IMG/VR virus record: IMGVR_UViG_3300027833_000025
Span: 33,819-97,818 of that record
Strand: one strand, 5' to 3'
Length of the DNA stretch: 64,000 nt
Source: a virus
Part shown: positions 7,998 through 17,697 of the stretch, one piece after another
Numbering within the stretch: position 1 is the stretch's first letter
Layout: each line of letters begins with the position of its first letter
Notes under the pieces: generated by a model
The model's database searches: none
Told to the model about the DNA's origin: nothing
The model's input: only the letters and a program-made list of their open reading frames with translations
Translations under genes and position numbers: made by a program

Positions 7998-10252
7998 TAG
8001 TTCGCGCTATTGATCTAGCAAAAAGTCATAATCATGAATACGTGACGCTAGAGCATTTATCGTTGGTAATTTTAGACGATACCGCAGTACGTATTATGTG
8101 TTACGAAATTCAAGCAGATTGTGAAAGTATACAACTCGCGATTGAGGATTACCTAGCAGCAGAATGTGATGAATTAGTTATGTCATCTGATGAAGAAATT
8201 ACTCCACGTAAGACACAAATGTTAGAGCGCGTATTCAATCGTGCAATGACACAGGCTGTATTTTACGGAAAGCAATCAATCAACAATGTTGATTTGCTAT
8301 TAAGTATTCTCTCAGAAGAGCAATCAGTAACAGCACATTTCGCATACGAATGTGGACTAGATAAGCATTCACTATCAGCGTGGTTGCATGATGTGAATTC
8401 AGTAATAAGTGAAGACTTTCGTGATGAAACAACAGGAACCAAACAGAAGCAAATACCTCGTAGTAATACAGCACCTTCGGCATTAGCACAATTCACTGTC
8501 AATATGAATGAAGAGTCAAGTAATTATGATGATGTAATTGGTCGCCGTGATGAATTACGTGATCTAGTACAGACACTTGCACGTAAGAAGAAATCTAATG
8601 CAGTGTTAGTAGGAGGTAGTGGTGTTGGTAAAACTGCTATTGTGGAAGGATTGGCAAAACTCATCGTAGAAGATGAAGTACCAGATGTTATCAAAGGTAA
8701 AACTGTATTAATGCTTGACATGGCAAAATTAGTCGCTGGTACTAAGTATCGTGGTGATTTCGAAGAGCGTATGAAGGCACTAGTTGAAGAATTAGAAAAG
8801 CGTGACGATATCATATTGTTCATTGATGAAATTCATATGGTAATTGGAGCAGGCTCAACTAGTGGTGGTTCTGGCGGTATGGATGCAGGAAACTTACTCA
8901 AACCCTCATTGTCAAGTGGTAAATTAAAAGTAATTGGTGCAACAACTGATCAAGAATATCGTAAATTATTTGAAAAAGAAGCAGCGTTAGCAAGAAGATT
9001 CACTAAGATTAATATCGAAGAGCCTACTTCCGAAGAAGCAAAGAAGATTATTCGTAATGCTGCTATGTCATATGAGATACATTATGGATTTGAAATTGAA
9101 CCATCTGCATGTGACTTAGCAGTTGATTTAAGTGCAGAGTATGTATTTAATAAGAAATTGCCAGATAAGGCATTCGATGTAATTGATCGTGCATGTGCAT
9201 TTAATAAGATTCAGCCTATCAATGAGCAAGTCACATTGATTACTGACGAAGCGATTCGTGCAGAATTATCTCGCTACACTGGTATACCAGCAGAGCATTT
9301 AGGAACTAAAGCAGAAGAACAAACAAACAACAAGCATATTCAAGTAGAGAATTTCTTGCGTAATAATGTATTTGGACAAGACGAAGCGATCAATCGTGTA
9401 ATCAATTCAATTACCATTAGTTTAGCAGGATTAAAAGAACCAAATAAGCCTATCGCAAGTTATTTATTCACTGGTCCAACTGGTGTTGGCAAAACGGAAA
9501 CAGCAAAGCGACTATCAGAGTCTATGGATATGAAACTCGTGCGATTTGATATGAGTGAGTATCAAGAAGCACATTCTGTATCGAAGTTGATTGGTTCACC
9601 TCCTGGTTATGTAGGTCATGGTGACGGAAAAGCAGGAGATGGTTTATTGATCACTGCATTGGAAGATTCACCAAATTGTGTGTTATTGTTAGACGAAGTA
9701 GAAAAAGCACATCCAGATATTATGTCAGTATTATTGGCATTATTAGACGATGGTGTGATCACATCAAGTACAGGAAAAAAAGTATCAGGTAAGAATTCAA
9801 TTATCATTATGACATCTAACTTAGGTGCGCGTGAAGGTTCAAAGAAAGCGATTGGATTTGGTGATCAAGCATATAACGCAGTAGCCGTTAATGAAGCAAT
9901 TAACAAATTCTTTGCACCAGAATTCCGAAATCGATTAGATGGTATTGTACAATTTAATGCATTAAAATTAAAATATATGCGCAGTATCGTTCTAAAGTTC
10001 TTAGGACAATTAGAAGGTTATATCGCATCACGTGGTGTTGAGATTGAATGGGACGAGAGTATATTAGTTTTCCTTGAAACAGAAGGTTATGATCCAGCAA
10101 TGGGCGCACGTCCTCTTTCACGACTAATCAACGAGCGTATTAAATTACCATTAGCAAAGCATATTATGAATGATACAATCACTGAAAAACTGATTATCAG
10201 TTATACAGATGGTGAAGTATTAATAACAACGAAAGAACTGGAGGCAGTGTGA
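7976..10252 (+). CDS. clpA: ClpA-type AAA+ unfoldase, 758 aa
   Basis: It has an N-terminal Clp repeat domain (about 1-140), a first AAA+ module with Walker A GGSGVGKT (about 213-220), and a second with GPTGVGKT (about 500-507). A ClpP-docking IGF loop (about 626-628) sits where E. coli ClpA has IGL. Its 758 aa equals the E. coli ClpA length. It unfolds proteins and feeds them to ClpP, and a phage ClpP is encoded at 63.6 kb. pepA overlaps its 3' end. No ClpS adaptor was seen. Confidence 0.95.
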   Translation: MSEIENIVVRAIDLAKSHNHEYVTLEHLSLVILDDTAVRIMCYEIQADCESIQLAIEDYLAAECDELVMSSDEEITPRKTQMLERVFNRAMTQAVFYGKQSINNVDLLLSILSEEQSVTAHFAYECGLDKHSLSAWLHDVNSVISEDFRDETTGTKQKQIPRSNTAPSALAQFTVNMNEESSNYDDVIGRRDELRDLVQTLARKKKSNAVLVGGSGVGKTAIVEGLAKLIVEDEVPDVIKGKTVLMLDMAKLVAGTKYRGDFEERMKALVEELEKRDDIILFIDEIHMVIGAGSTSGGSGGMDAGNLLKPSLSSGKLKVIGATTDQEYRKLFEKEAALARRFTKINIEEPTSEEAKKIIRNAAMSYEIHYGFEIEPSACDLAVDLSAEYVFNKKLPDKAFDVIDRACAFNKIQPINEQVTLITDEAIRAELSRYTGIPAEHLGTKAEEQTNNKHIQVENFLRNNVFGQDEAINRVINSITISLAGLKEPNKPIASYLFTGPTGVGKTETAKRLSESMDMKLVRFDMSEYQEAHSVSKLIGSPPGYVGHGDGKAGDGLLITALEDSPNCVLLLDEVEKAHPDIMSVLLALLDDGVITSSTGKKVSGKNSIIIMTSNLGAREGSKKAIGFGDQAYNAVAVNEAINKFFAPEFRNRLDGIVQFNALKLKYMRSIVLKFLGQLEGYIASRGVEIEWDESILVFLETEGYDPAMGARPLSRLINERIKLPLAKHIMNDTITEKLIISYTDGEVLITTKELEAV

Positions 10253-11670
10253 GTGAATATGAAAATAATTCAGCAATTGTAGTTGAATATAAATCAAAGT
10301 ATTACAAAGTATTAGACAAAACAACGAAAGGACAGTTACAAGCAGCATGGGATATGAATGATTCAAGTAAAGATGATGATATGATTGAAGTAACATATCC
10401 ATCTGGTATGTCTGTTCATGCAGTACTCATTGTAAAAACAACAGCATCTACCGATACCGATTACCGCAATCTTGGTGGTAAATGCTTTTCCAAATATAAT
10501 AAAAAGTGCAATCATGTTTATTTTGAGTTTAATGATAAGACATCAGCGTTTATCATTGAAGGTGCACGACTTGCTGCATACTCATTCAGTAAGTACAAGA
10601 CAGATACAGAAAGTACTACGTTTACATATATTCATGGTACAGATTCAGTCAAAACCATTGAAGAAAGTGTGTTCTTGGCACGTGACCTAGTTACTGAGCC
10701 GGGTAACGAATTGTATCCAGAAGAGTACGCAGATCGTATCAACCAAATGTTAACACCTTTGGGTGTAACAGTAAAGATTATGCATGAGAAATTTCTACGT
10801 AAACTAGGATTTGATTTGCTATTGAGTGTTGGTGAAGGTTCTGATCGTGACAGTTATGTTGTTGTGATGGAACACATGAATGCTGATACAGACGCAGCAC
10901 CACTTGCTCTAGTAGGAAAGGGTGTTACATTTGATTCTGGCGGCATCTCACTAAAGCCTGGAAAGGGTATGGGAGATATGAAGACTGACATGGGTGGTTC
11001 AGCAGCAGTAGTTGGTGCTATGCACGCAATTGCTTCTCAGAATGTAAAAGCCAATGTAGTAGGAATCGTAGGACTTGTAGAAAACATGCCGTCTGGTGGT
11101 GCAACTCGCCCAGGTGATGTTATCGGGTCATTAAATGGTCAAACAGTCGAGAACTTGAATACAGATGCAGAAGGTCGCTTGGTACTTGCAGATATTCTAA
11201 CGTATGTACAAAATGAATACAAGCCAGCACAGATTATTGATTTAGCAACATTAACTGGTGCTATTTTGGTAACACTAGGTCACGAAGCAGCAGGTTTGTT
11301 TAGTAATTCTACTGGGTTCGCTAGTCATATTTCATCAGTTGGTTCAGATGCAGGAGAGAATTATTTCCGTATGCCAATGGGTAAAGTATGGAATAAGATG
11401 ATAGATTCCCCTATTGCTGATATGCAGAACATTGGCGGTCCGTATGGTGGTTCCACCACAGCAGCAGAGTTCTTGTATCGGTTCGTTGATAGTGATACTC
11501 CGTGGGCACATTTGGATATTGCAGGAATGGCATGGGCTGATAGTCCTAAAGATACCACACCTAAAGGTGCAGTAGGATTTGGTGTACGTACCCTGTACGA
11601 TATCGCCTGTGGTTTAAATCACGATCCAGCAACAACTCACTGGGCTATCGATCTAGATATGCAATACTAA
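10249..11670 (+). CDS. pepA: Leucyl aminopeptidase, M17 family, 473 aa
   Basis: A GTG start overlaps the clpA stop. The C-terminal catalytic domain has the metal-binding GKGVTFDSGG and the NTDAEGRL family signature, with PSGGATRPGD between them. M17 enzymes are hexameric two-zinc aminopeptidases that release N-terminal residues from peptides. Directly after clpA this suggests that Clp-made peptides are trimmed to amino acids. PepA can also bind DNA in bacteria. Which role applies here is not visible. Confidence 0.94.
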   Translation: MSEYENNSAIVVEYKSKYYKVLDKTTKGQLQAAWDMNDSSKDDDMIEVTYPSGMSVHAVLIVKTTASTDTDYRNLGGKCFSKYNKKCNHVYFEFNDKTSAFIIEGARLAAYSFSKYKTDTESTTFTYIHGTDSVKTIEESVFLARDLVTEPGNELYPEEYADRINQMLTPLGVTVKIMHEKFLRKLGFDLLLSVGEGSDRDSYVVVMEHMNADTDAAPLALVGKGVTFDSGGISLKPGKGMGDMKTDMGGSAAVVGAMHAIASQNVKANVVGIVGLVENMPSGGATRPGDVIGSLNGQTVENLNTDAEGRLVLADILTYVQNEYKPAQIIDLATLTGAILVTLGHEAAGLFSNSTGFASHISSVGSDAGENYFRMPMGKVWNKMIDSPIADMQNIGGPYGGSTTAAEFLYRFVDSDTPWAHLDIAGMAWADSPKDTTPKGAVGFGVRTLYDIACGLNHDPATTHWAIDLDMQY

Positions 11671-11698
11671 TTTGATTGTTGTGTACTCTCTTTATAAT

Positions 11699-11707
11699 GA
11701 TAAATAG
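11699..11707 (+). promoter_or_regulatory. T4-type late promoter
   Basis: GATAAATAG, 27 bp before the 11734 start, inside a TATAATGATAAATA context that is repeated before 12653. It fits a T4 gp55-dependent late promoter box. Confidence 0.65.
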
Positions 11708-11733
11708 TATTGTTATAAAGAGAGATAAACCCA

Positions 11734-12591
11734 ATGGCATATAGAGGTATTCAAGCAACAAACTTAATAAGTGTAGACGCAGCATTTGATGATGCGTTGC
11801 TTATATTAAATAAATCAGGTACAACTCCAGTAGATGTGGGATTCTTAGGAAGAATTGGTCCGTCATCTTACTCTGGTCTTGTTAAAGATTCAGAAACAGA
11901 TTCGTTCATTCTAATTAACTCAATTAATTTAAGTTCACAATCTATTAATGATATCAGTCCATTAGATACAAGTATAGTAAAAGGCAATATTACAGTAGCA
12001 ACGATTACAGCAGATTCATTTGTTGGTAATATTAAAGGTAACATTTTAAATCCAACTACTGGTGCAATGGTAGTAAACGCCTCCGGAGGTATTTACACAT
12101 TAACAGGTAATGTAGCAGGCAACTTATATGGCGATGTACTTTCACCTACCCAAAATACGCCAATTATTACTACTGGTCCAGTAAGAGACACATTAACAAT
12201 CCATGATGCACATATTGAAAAAATAAAAGCACCTGCAAGTAGTGGCGGTGCAACAATACTTAACACTTCTGGAGCAACTACACTATCAGGACATAACGTT
12301 CATCTAACAGGATCACTATATGGTGATATCGGTGATACACTAGCAAATGATCCAGTGCTTACAGTTGGTACTGGCAATAATGATTCGCAAATAGCAGTAA
12401 CAGTAGCATCAATAGATGAATTGCAAGTTAATGACTCGTTTGTGTTACCAAAAGGTACAGCAGCACAGCATCCAGCCAATCCAGTTGAAGGACAGATGTT
12501 TTTCAATACAGAAACGAAACTGTTTGAAGGTTATGACGGAACATCATGGATACAATTCCTACCAACTACATTCTCAATGGCAACTCCTTAA
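11734..12591 (+). CDS. Virion structural protein, probable tail fibre or appendage, 285 aa
   Basis: Low-complexity beta-rich sequence with recurring GN[IL].G(D/N) units (GNIKGNI, GNVAGNLYGDV, GSLYGDIGD). The C-terminal GQMFFNTE...YDGTSWIQF module is typical of phage fibre and appendage proteins. No enzymatic motif. A late promoter box and a strong ribosome-binding site precede it, and it leads a block of structural genes. Confidence 0.75.
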   Translation: MAYRGIQATNLISVDAAFDDALLILNKSGTTPVDVGFLGRIGPSSYSGLVKDSETDSFILINSINLSSQSINDISPLDTSIVKGNITVATITADSFVGNIKGNILNPTTGAMVVNASGGIYTLTGNVAGNLYGDVLSPTQNTPIITTGPVRDTLTIHDAHIEKIKAPASSGGATILNTSGATTLSGHNVHLTGSLYGDIGDTLANDPVLTVGTGNNDSQIAVTVASIDELQVNDSFVLPKGTAAQHPANPVEGQMFFNTETKLFEGYDGTSWIQFLPTTFSMATP

Positions 12592-12620
12592 TACATCATA
12601 GTTAACATAGTTCCTATAAT

Positions 12621-12629
12621 GATAAATAC
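12621..12629 (+). promoter_or_regulatory. T4-type late promoter
   Basis: GATAAATAC, 24 bp before the 12653 start, again in a CTATAATGATAAATACT context. Confidence 0.65.
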
Positions 12630-12652
12630 TATTATATTAATAGGAGTATCTT

Positions 12653-12826
12653 ATGGCTAAGATAGCAGAAACGGTCATCGTGATTAAGGCAAGCAAATTG
12701 CTAAAAGATGGTGACGAATCAATAGACGTATTAGATAGTGATTCACTCGCTCAACTTACAGCAGTAATTGAAGAATTGACTGGCACTGGCGTGTTGATTG
12801 AAATTGAAACATTAGACGGACAATAA
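12653..12826 (+). CDS. Small protein in structural block, 57 aa
   Basis: ATG behind TAGGAGT. The protein starts MAKIAETVIVIK, is acidic and ends in TLDGQ. It has its own late promoter box and abuts the next structural gene. No known domain. It may be a minor structural or assembly component, judged from context only. Confidence 0.72.
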   Translation: MAKIAETVIVIKASKLLKDGDESIDVLDSDSLAQLTAVIEELTGTGVLIEIETLDGQ

Positions 12827-12830
12827 TAAA

Positions 12831-13202
12831 ATGGCTAGTTCAACAGTAATTTTAACAAACAAAGCAGAAATGTCATACACAGGTGAAAAAGCCAGAGGTG
12901 ATGGATTTTATGGATACAGCGACGGTCTACATACTGTTAGTTTTCATGTAAATAATTTCACTGGTCGTATTTGGTTAGAAGCAACATTACTTGAGTCACC
13001 AACAGAAGCAGATTGGTTTAATATTGCATTATCAAGCGGTACTGCATATTTACCATACGATGCACAATCAACAACATACGGAGCAACATTCACTGGTAAT
13101 TTTGTATATGTTCGTGCAAGAATAGACAGATCGTACTTGGTTGATCAAACATATGATGCATCAACGCACGGCGTGGTAAACAAAATAGTACTAATGATTT
13201 AA
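12831..13202 (+). CDS. Probable virion structural protein, 123 aa
   Basis: Short beta-rich protein (WLEATLLESP, TFTGNFVYVRARID) resembling jelly-roll-type appendage proteins. It lies 4 bp after the 57-aa gene and just before the large fibre gene, so it is probably part of the tail or fibre assembly. The specific role is unknown. Confidence 0.7.
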   Translation: MASSTVILTNKAEMSYTGEKARGDGFYGYSDGLHTVSFHVNNFTGRIWLEATLLESPTEADWFNIALSSGTAYLPYDAQSTTYGATFTGNFVYVRARIDRSYLVDQTYDASTHGVVNKIVLMI

Positions 13203-13213
13203 GGAACTAAACA

Positions 13214-15727
13214 ATGGCAATTAACGCAGTAAGACCTCGTGCGACCCTTGATGGTTCACAGCAAGGTATCGTAGATACTACGATGCCTGTAACTACTGGT
13301 GACATGTTAGTATATGATTCATTAAAGAACATGTACGTACCATCAACGACCTCGGCATTAACACTTGGTAGTTTTAACAATGACCTTGGTTTTCTTTCAC
13401 TAGAGGAAGTTAATGCAGCGATTGATGCCAATGCGGTAGCATCTGTGGGTGGTGTTATTGATCTAGCAGCATACATAAAAACAGTAGAAGTAGAAGCATT
13501 ATTCACTGCATATGTACCTCCTCTAGTAGATTATGCAAACATACTAAACACTCCATCACTAACACCATATGCAACAAGCGTATACGTAGATCAACAAATA
13601 GCAGCAGTTGACGTATTTAGTGGTGATTATACTGATTTGATTAATAAACCAAGTTTATTCAGTGGTGATTATGCTGATTTGACAAGTCAACCAATCATTC
13701 CAAGTATCGATGGATTAGCAAGTATTGCATATGTAGATCAACAAATAGCAGCAGTTGTACATCCAGCAACTGATTTATCAGCACATGCATTGATAAGCAG
13801 TTTGCCAACTGATATAAATGATTTAACAGACACCGATTCATTATTAGTAACCGATCTAACTGAATATTCAACCATTACATACGTTGATCAGCAAATTGCA
13901 AATGTCAGTGCTGGTAATCTTAGTGAATTCATAACCACATCTTCATTAGCGACTTCATTGGCTGCATATACATTAACTACTGCGTTATTCAGTGGTAGTT
14001 ATGATGATTTAACTAACAAACCAGTAGATTTTGTTACAACTGGTTATCTTACGAATACATTGGCTTCTTATCAGCCTATAACTGATTTAAGTGTTTATGC
14101 ATTAACAACTTCATTGTTTAGTGGTGATTATGCAGATTTAACTAATACACCTACATTGTTCAGTGGTGAATTTGCAGATTTGATTAATACACCTACCATC
14201 TTTAGTGGTAGTTATTCTGACTTGACTAATCAACCAATTATTCCAAGTATCGATGGATTAGCAACGATTGCATCGCTGCCAACAGATGTAAGTGACTTAA
14301 CTGACACCAACAGCCTATTAGGTAGTGGTGGAACAACTAATTACAACAACTTAACTAACAAGCCCACCATACCAACAGATGTAAGTGACTTAACTGACAC
14401 CACTAGTTTATTAGGACAAGGCGGAACCACACTTGATGGTCTGTCAAGTGATGTAAACACGAACACACTAACTATAGAAGCAGGTTGGGACTTAATTCCT
14501 GCAACTGACGGATTGCAATCACTTGGTAGTGCCACAAACCGCTTTACAGAAATTTATATCGATGATAGTACCATCAATATCGGTGGAAATGCCATAGAAT
14601 CTGATGGTTATGGTAATCTATTATGGAACACAAAACCACTTGCAACACAAGAGTATGTAACAAATGCGATAAGCGTTGCTGATTTTGGAACTCTCAGTTC
14701 AACATCTGATTTAAATGATGTTGCAATATCTGGTGTATCAACCAACCATATACTTATGTATAACGCATTAAGTTCGATGTGGGAAAATATAGACTTAGAC
14801 GTTAGTTGGGCAAGTAAAGATTATGTTACGGCACAATTAGTAGGACTGCAAACAGATGGTGTAATCGACTTAGAAGGCTATGCAAGTGAATCTTGGGTAA
14901 CACAAAAATTAGTAGAACGTGGCGATCACTTTAGTGCTGACTACAACGATCTTGTTAACCGACCTACCTTGTTTAGTGGAAATTATAACGACTTATCCAA
15001 TATACCAGCAAGTAGTTTACCAAACTTATCGTTTATATTAACACAGAACGTACTTTCATTAAATAATGGAAATGAAATTGACTTATCTACACTTGCATTA
15101 GATTACAGCACGTTAGTAAATAGTCCAACAGTCTTCAGTGGTAGTTACAGCGATTTATCTAACGCACCAGTATTGTTCAGTGGTAATTATTTAGATTTGG
15201 CTAATAAGCCTTATATACCAAGTGTTGCGGGATTAGCAACAGAGAGTTATGTTAACAATAAACATGCAGAGCCAGATGTTATTGGTGATAGAAATTTCAC
15301 TAATAATATTGAGTTTAGAGCAGATATTAAGCAAGTAGTATCTGGTGTGTCAACAACAGCACAAAGACGTGACTTAGTGTTTGCAATAGAGACTACTGAT
15401 GCAGTGGAAACAGAGGTATCATTTAGTGATAGCACTTACGTTACATTAGCAGATAATACTACTGCTAAGTTTTCTGCTACTTATGTTGCTACTAGTGGTA
15501 CAGCACATGATAGTTTTAAAGTAACTGGTATTGTTCACAAGATGTCAGGAACTATGGTCGCCATTGGAAATAACAGTTATGAAGTAACACAGGATAGTGA
15601 TTCAGGATGTACAGGATTTGTATCAGTAGATGTAGCAAATGATAGAATCAAAGTATCAGTACAAGGTCCAGCAGCAACATCAACTGATTGGGTTGTATTT
15701 TTAGAACTGATAGAGGTCACACGTTAA
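13214..15727 (+). CDS. Long tail fibre protein with degenerate repeats, 837 aa
   Basis: At least ten copies of an FSGxYxDL(T/V/S)NxP unit occur across about residues 135-670, interleaved with IPSIDGLA and PTDVSDLTDT units. This is the pattern of trimeric beta-structured fibres of marine myoviruses. The conserved N-terminus may attach to the virion, and the non-repetitive C-terminal 150 residues are likely the receptor-binding end. Repeat number may vary by recombination. Confidence 0.85.
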   Translation: MAINAVRPRATLDGSQQGIVDTTMPVTTGDMLVYDSLKNMYVPSTTSALTLGSFNNDLGFLSLEEVNAAIDANAVASVGGVIDLAAYIKTVEVEALFTAYVPPLVDYANILNTPSLTPYATSVYVDQQIAAVDVFSGDYTDLINKPSLFSGDYADLTSQPIIPSIDGLASIAYVDQQIAAVVHPATDLSAHALISSLPTDINDLTDTDSLLVTDLTEYSTITYVDQQIANVSAGNLSEFITTSSLATSLAAYTLTTALFSGSYDDLTNKPVDFVTTGYLTNTLASYQPITDLSVYALTTSLFSGDYADLTNTPTLFSGEFADLINTPTIFSGSYSDLTNQPIIPSIDGLATIASLPTDVSDLTDTNSLLGSGGTTNYNNLTNKPTIPTDVSDLTDTTSLLGQGGTTLDGLSSDVNTNTLTIEAGWDLIPATDGLQSLGSATNRFTEIYIDDSTINIGGNAIESDGYGNLLWNTKPLATQEYVTNAISVADFGTLSSTSDLNDVAISGVSTNHILMYNALSSMWENIDLDVSWASKDYVTAQLVGLQTDGVIDLEGYASESWVTQKLVERGDHFSADYNDLVNRPTLFSGNYNDLSNIPASSLPNLSFILTQNVLSLNNGNEIDLSTLALDYSTLVNSPTVFSGSYSDLSNAPVLFSGNYLDLANKPYIPSVAGLATESYVNNKHAEPDVIGDRNFTNNIEFRADIKQVVSGVSTTAQRRDLVFAIETTDAVETEVSFSDSTYVTLADNTTAKFSATYVATSGTAHDSFKVTGIVHKMSGTMVAIGNNSYEVTQDSDSGCTGFVSVDVANDRIKVSVQGPAATSTDWVVFLELIEVTR

Positions 15728-15743
15728 TTATTTTACAATAAAA

Positions 15744-15752
15744 GATAAATAC
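15744..15752 (+). promoter_or_regulatory. T4-type late promoter
   Basis: GATAAATAC within AAAAGATAAATACAA, about 45 bp before 15797. The context, including GTGCAAAAGCACACAAAT downstream, is nearly repeated before 16345. Confidence 0.65.
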
Positions 15753-15796
15753 AAATAGTGCAAAAGCACACAAATTAAAATTAAAGGAGTCAAATT

Positions 15797-16276
15797 ATGA
15801 CAACTAAAGTAAATGACGTATACGAAGTAGATAGCCAGTTCCTAACAGGTTCACTTGCTCACTTTACAACAACATGCGCAGACATGGACGAAGCAGCAGC
15901 GGGCGCATATGCTCAAGATGTAGTAGATACAGCAGCAGCAAAGGCAGCAACTATCGCAGCGAAAGCAGCATGGGATGCAGATCCAGGCAACGCTGGTTTA
16001 GAAACAGCATATGATAATGCAGTAATTGCAGAAGCAGCAGCAGTTGCAGCAGAAGCAGTTACACTAACTGCTCTTAACGAACACAAAGCAGCAGTAAAGC
16101 GTGCAGTTCACATTGTAGAAGGACGTGCAACACTTGTTGTTATGGGTGCAGTCGCTACTCCTGATCTTCGTGTAGCAGTTGAAAACAATGGTACATGGAC
16201 AGCAGTTTCACTAGCAGCAGAATTAAACGCTGGCTGGGCTGGATCGGCTTGGACAGTAGCAGATTTTGCATACTAA
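15797..16276 (+). CDS. Ala-rich structural protein, 159 aa
   Basis: The centre (about residues 35-100) is a long Ala/Glu/Asp-rich helix, encoded largely by GCA runs, flanked by non-repetitive ends. It starts behind AAGGAGT with a late promoter upstream, so a minor virion protein is likely. Not assigned to a family. Confidence 0.7.
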   Translation: MTTKVNDVYEVDSQFLTGSLAHFTTTCADMDEAAAGAYAQDVVDTAAAKAATIAAKAAWDADPGNAGLETAYDNAVIAEAAAVAAEAVTLTALNEHKAAVKRAVHIVEGRATLVVMGAVATPDLRVAVENNGTWTAVSLAAELNAGWAGSAWTVADFAY

Positions 16277-16290
16277 AATTTAGTATAAAA

Positions 16291-16299
16291 GATAAATAC
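16291..16299 (+). promoter_or_regulatory. T4-type late promoter
   Basis: GATAAATAC after TATAAAA, 46 bp before the 16345 start. The upstream leader duplicates the one at 15744. Confidence 0.65.
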
Positions 16300-16344
16300 A
16301 ATTAGTGCATAAGCACACAAATAACAAATTAAGGAGTCATAAAA

Positions 16345-16650
16345 ATGGCAACACGTAACCCAGCAAACGTAATTGAATTCGGTAAATTCAACTACGGACC
16401 AACAATCACAGATTATACAATCACAGCAGCAGCAGATGTTTCAGCAGAAGTTAATCCAGGCGAAGAAATGGAAGCAATTTTAGAGAGTATCGCAATGCGT
16501 GGTACAATTATTGGTCTTTCTGATCACAGCGCAGGTGGAACGGTATTCACCGTATCAGTTGAAGGAAGCGCATGGGCTGATGCAGCCGCTATGCAAACAG
16601 CACTACAGGCATTAGCACTAACAATCGCAGGTGCAATGACAGTAGCATAA
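16345..16650 (+). CDS. Structural protein, 101 aa
   Basis: Small neutral protein in the late block, with an AAGGAGT ribosome-binding site. Its leader and late box look duplicated from the gene before it. No family recognised. A terminator follows. Confidence 0.7.
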   Translation: MATRNPANVIEFGKFNYGPTITDYTITAAADVSAEVNPGEEMEAILESIAMRGTIIGLSDHSAGGTVFTVSVEGSAWADAAAMQTALQALALTIAGAMTVA

Positions 16651-16680
16651 GTTTAACATTTAACGTAAGTTAATGTAATT

Positions 16681-16719
16681 AAAAAACCGAGTATGTTTTC
16701 CTGCATGCTTGGTTTTTTT
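16681..16719 (+). terminator. Rho-independent terminator
   Basis: AACCGAGTATG pairs with CATGCTTGGTT (11 bp with two G-U) around an 8-nt loop, followed by a run of T. It ends the structural block. Confidence 0.8.
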
Positions 16720-16733
16720 ACGGCTTGACTTTG

Positions 16734-16742
16734 TATAAATAC
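16734..16742 (+). promoter_or_regulatory. T4-type late promoter
   Basis: TATAAATAC, the canonical T4 late box, 25 bp before the ATG at 16767. Confidence 0.65.
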
Positions 16743-16766
16743 TATCATATAATGGAGAAAGTAAAT

Positions 16767-17096
16767 ATGTCAGATACAGATTTAAATGAAGATGGAAAAA
16801 TAAGTATGCTAGAAGCATTTCCATATTGGTTTGATAAATTAAGATTATTTCCAAGAGCATTCATAACTGTTTACATTTATTTGCTATATGATGTATCACA
16901 GTGGTTTATGTTATTAGAAGAGCCTAATATGGCACAAGCAGGATTGGTATCAGTTATAGTAGGCGCAGGCGCAGCATGGTTTGGTCTATATGTAAACTCT
17001 GGTAGCAACCATACAACAACACCAGTACAGGTTGCGACCACGAAGTCATCGCCTCGTTCAGTATCACGTTATTCATCAGACGAACAAATAGGATAG
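16767..17096 (+). CDS. EF-hand-containing membrane protein, holin candidate, 109 aa
   Basis: The start at 16767 follows GGAGAAAG. A longer reading frame from 16725 would begin upstream of the late promoter and is unlikely. DTDLNEDGKISMLE (residues 2-15) is a canonical EF-hand calcium loop. Two hydrophobic segments follow (about 28-48 and 58-76), with a basic Ser-rich tail. Two membrane helices plus late expression fit a holin, but no family match is certain. Confidence 0.65.
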   Translation: MSDTDLNEDGKISMLEAFPYWFDKLRLFPRAFITVYIYLLYDVSQWFMLLEEPNMAQAGLVSVIVGAGAAWFGLYVNSGSNHTTTPVQVATTKSSPRSVSRYSSDEQIG

Positions 17097-17101
17097 ATAT
17101 T

Positions 17102-17668
17102 ATGTATTATCAACATCACATTCAATTAAAAACAGCAGAGCCATTAACGCAAGAGCAAGCATTAACTTGGTACAGTGCAGTTAAAGAATTTTCACCAGTT
17201 GAAACAGTATTAAAGTATCAATTAGGTGAAGACCACATAGGTATGGAATATGGTCATTGCGCAGATTGCGATATGACTCATACATATGTTATCCCGTTAA
17301 CACGTGATATTACCGCAGATGAGGCATTGTTTATTGTTAATGTATGGGAGTATCATTTTGATGATGACTTCGATATTGAATTATCTAGTCAATATGATGT
17401 AGCAGCAATGGGAAATTTTGAGAATTCAATCCACATTGATGAAGATGTAAAAAATCAAGCATTGTTTGATATGAAGAAATGGCATCACAATAGATGGGTT
17501 AGTGAGAAAGTATCTGAAGGTTGGAGACATGGGTCTTACTTTAATTCGGCAGATAAAACTCATCCAGCATTACGAGATTGGGATAGTCTTACAGAAACTC
17601 ATCGTAGATCGCCAGATTTTGATGACAATGAAATATTAGAATGGTTGTCAAAAAGAGGAATTGTTTAA
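17102..17668 (+). CDS. RyR-domain protein, 188 aa
   Basis: The C-terminal third (about residues 118-185) matches the RyR domain pattern: KKWHHNRWV, then GWRHG, KTHPAL and a DSLTETHRR segment. RyR domains occur in ryanodine receptors and in some bacterial and phage proteins, where their role is unclear. The N-terminal half has an HCADC stretch and is unassigned. It lies 5 bp after the EF-hand gene. Confidence 0.72.
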   Translation: MYYQHHIQLKTAEPLTQEQALTWYSAVKEFSPVETVLKYQLGEDHIGMEYGHCADCDMTHTYVIPLTRDITADEALFIVNVWEYHFDDDFDIELSSQYDVAAMGNFENSIHIDEDVKNQALFDMKKWHHNRWVSEKVSEGWRHGSYFNSADKTHPALRDWDSLTETHRRSPDFDDNEILEWLSKRGIV

Positions 17669-17697
17669 TTGACATAAGTGTATGATTATGTTATCAT
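17669..17697 (+). promoter_or_regulatory. Sigma70-like promoter candidate
   Basis: TTGACA (17669-17674), 17 bp, TATCAT (17692-17697). It overlaps the earliest start of the next gene. If it is active, that gene starts at 17705 or 17723. Confidence 0.45.

Noticed and set aside
13214-15727. CRISPR array in the repetitive region
   Set aside because: The repeats are degenerate, in frame, and encode a fibre protein. There are no uniform repeats with unique spacers.
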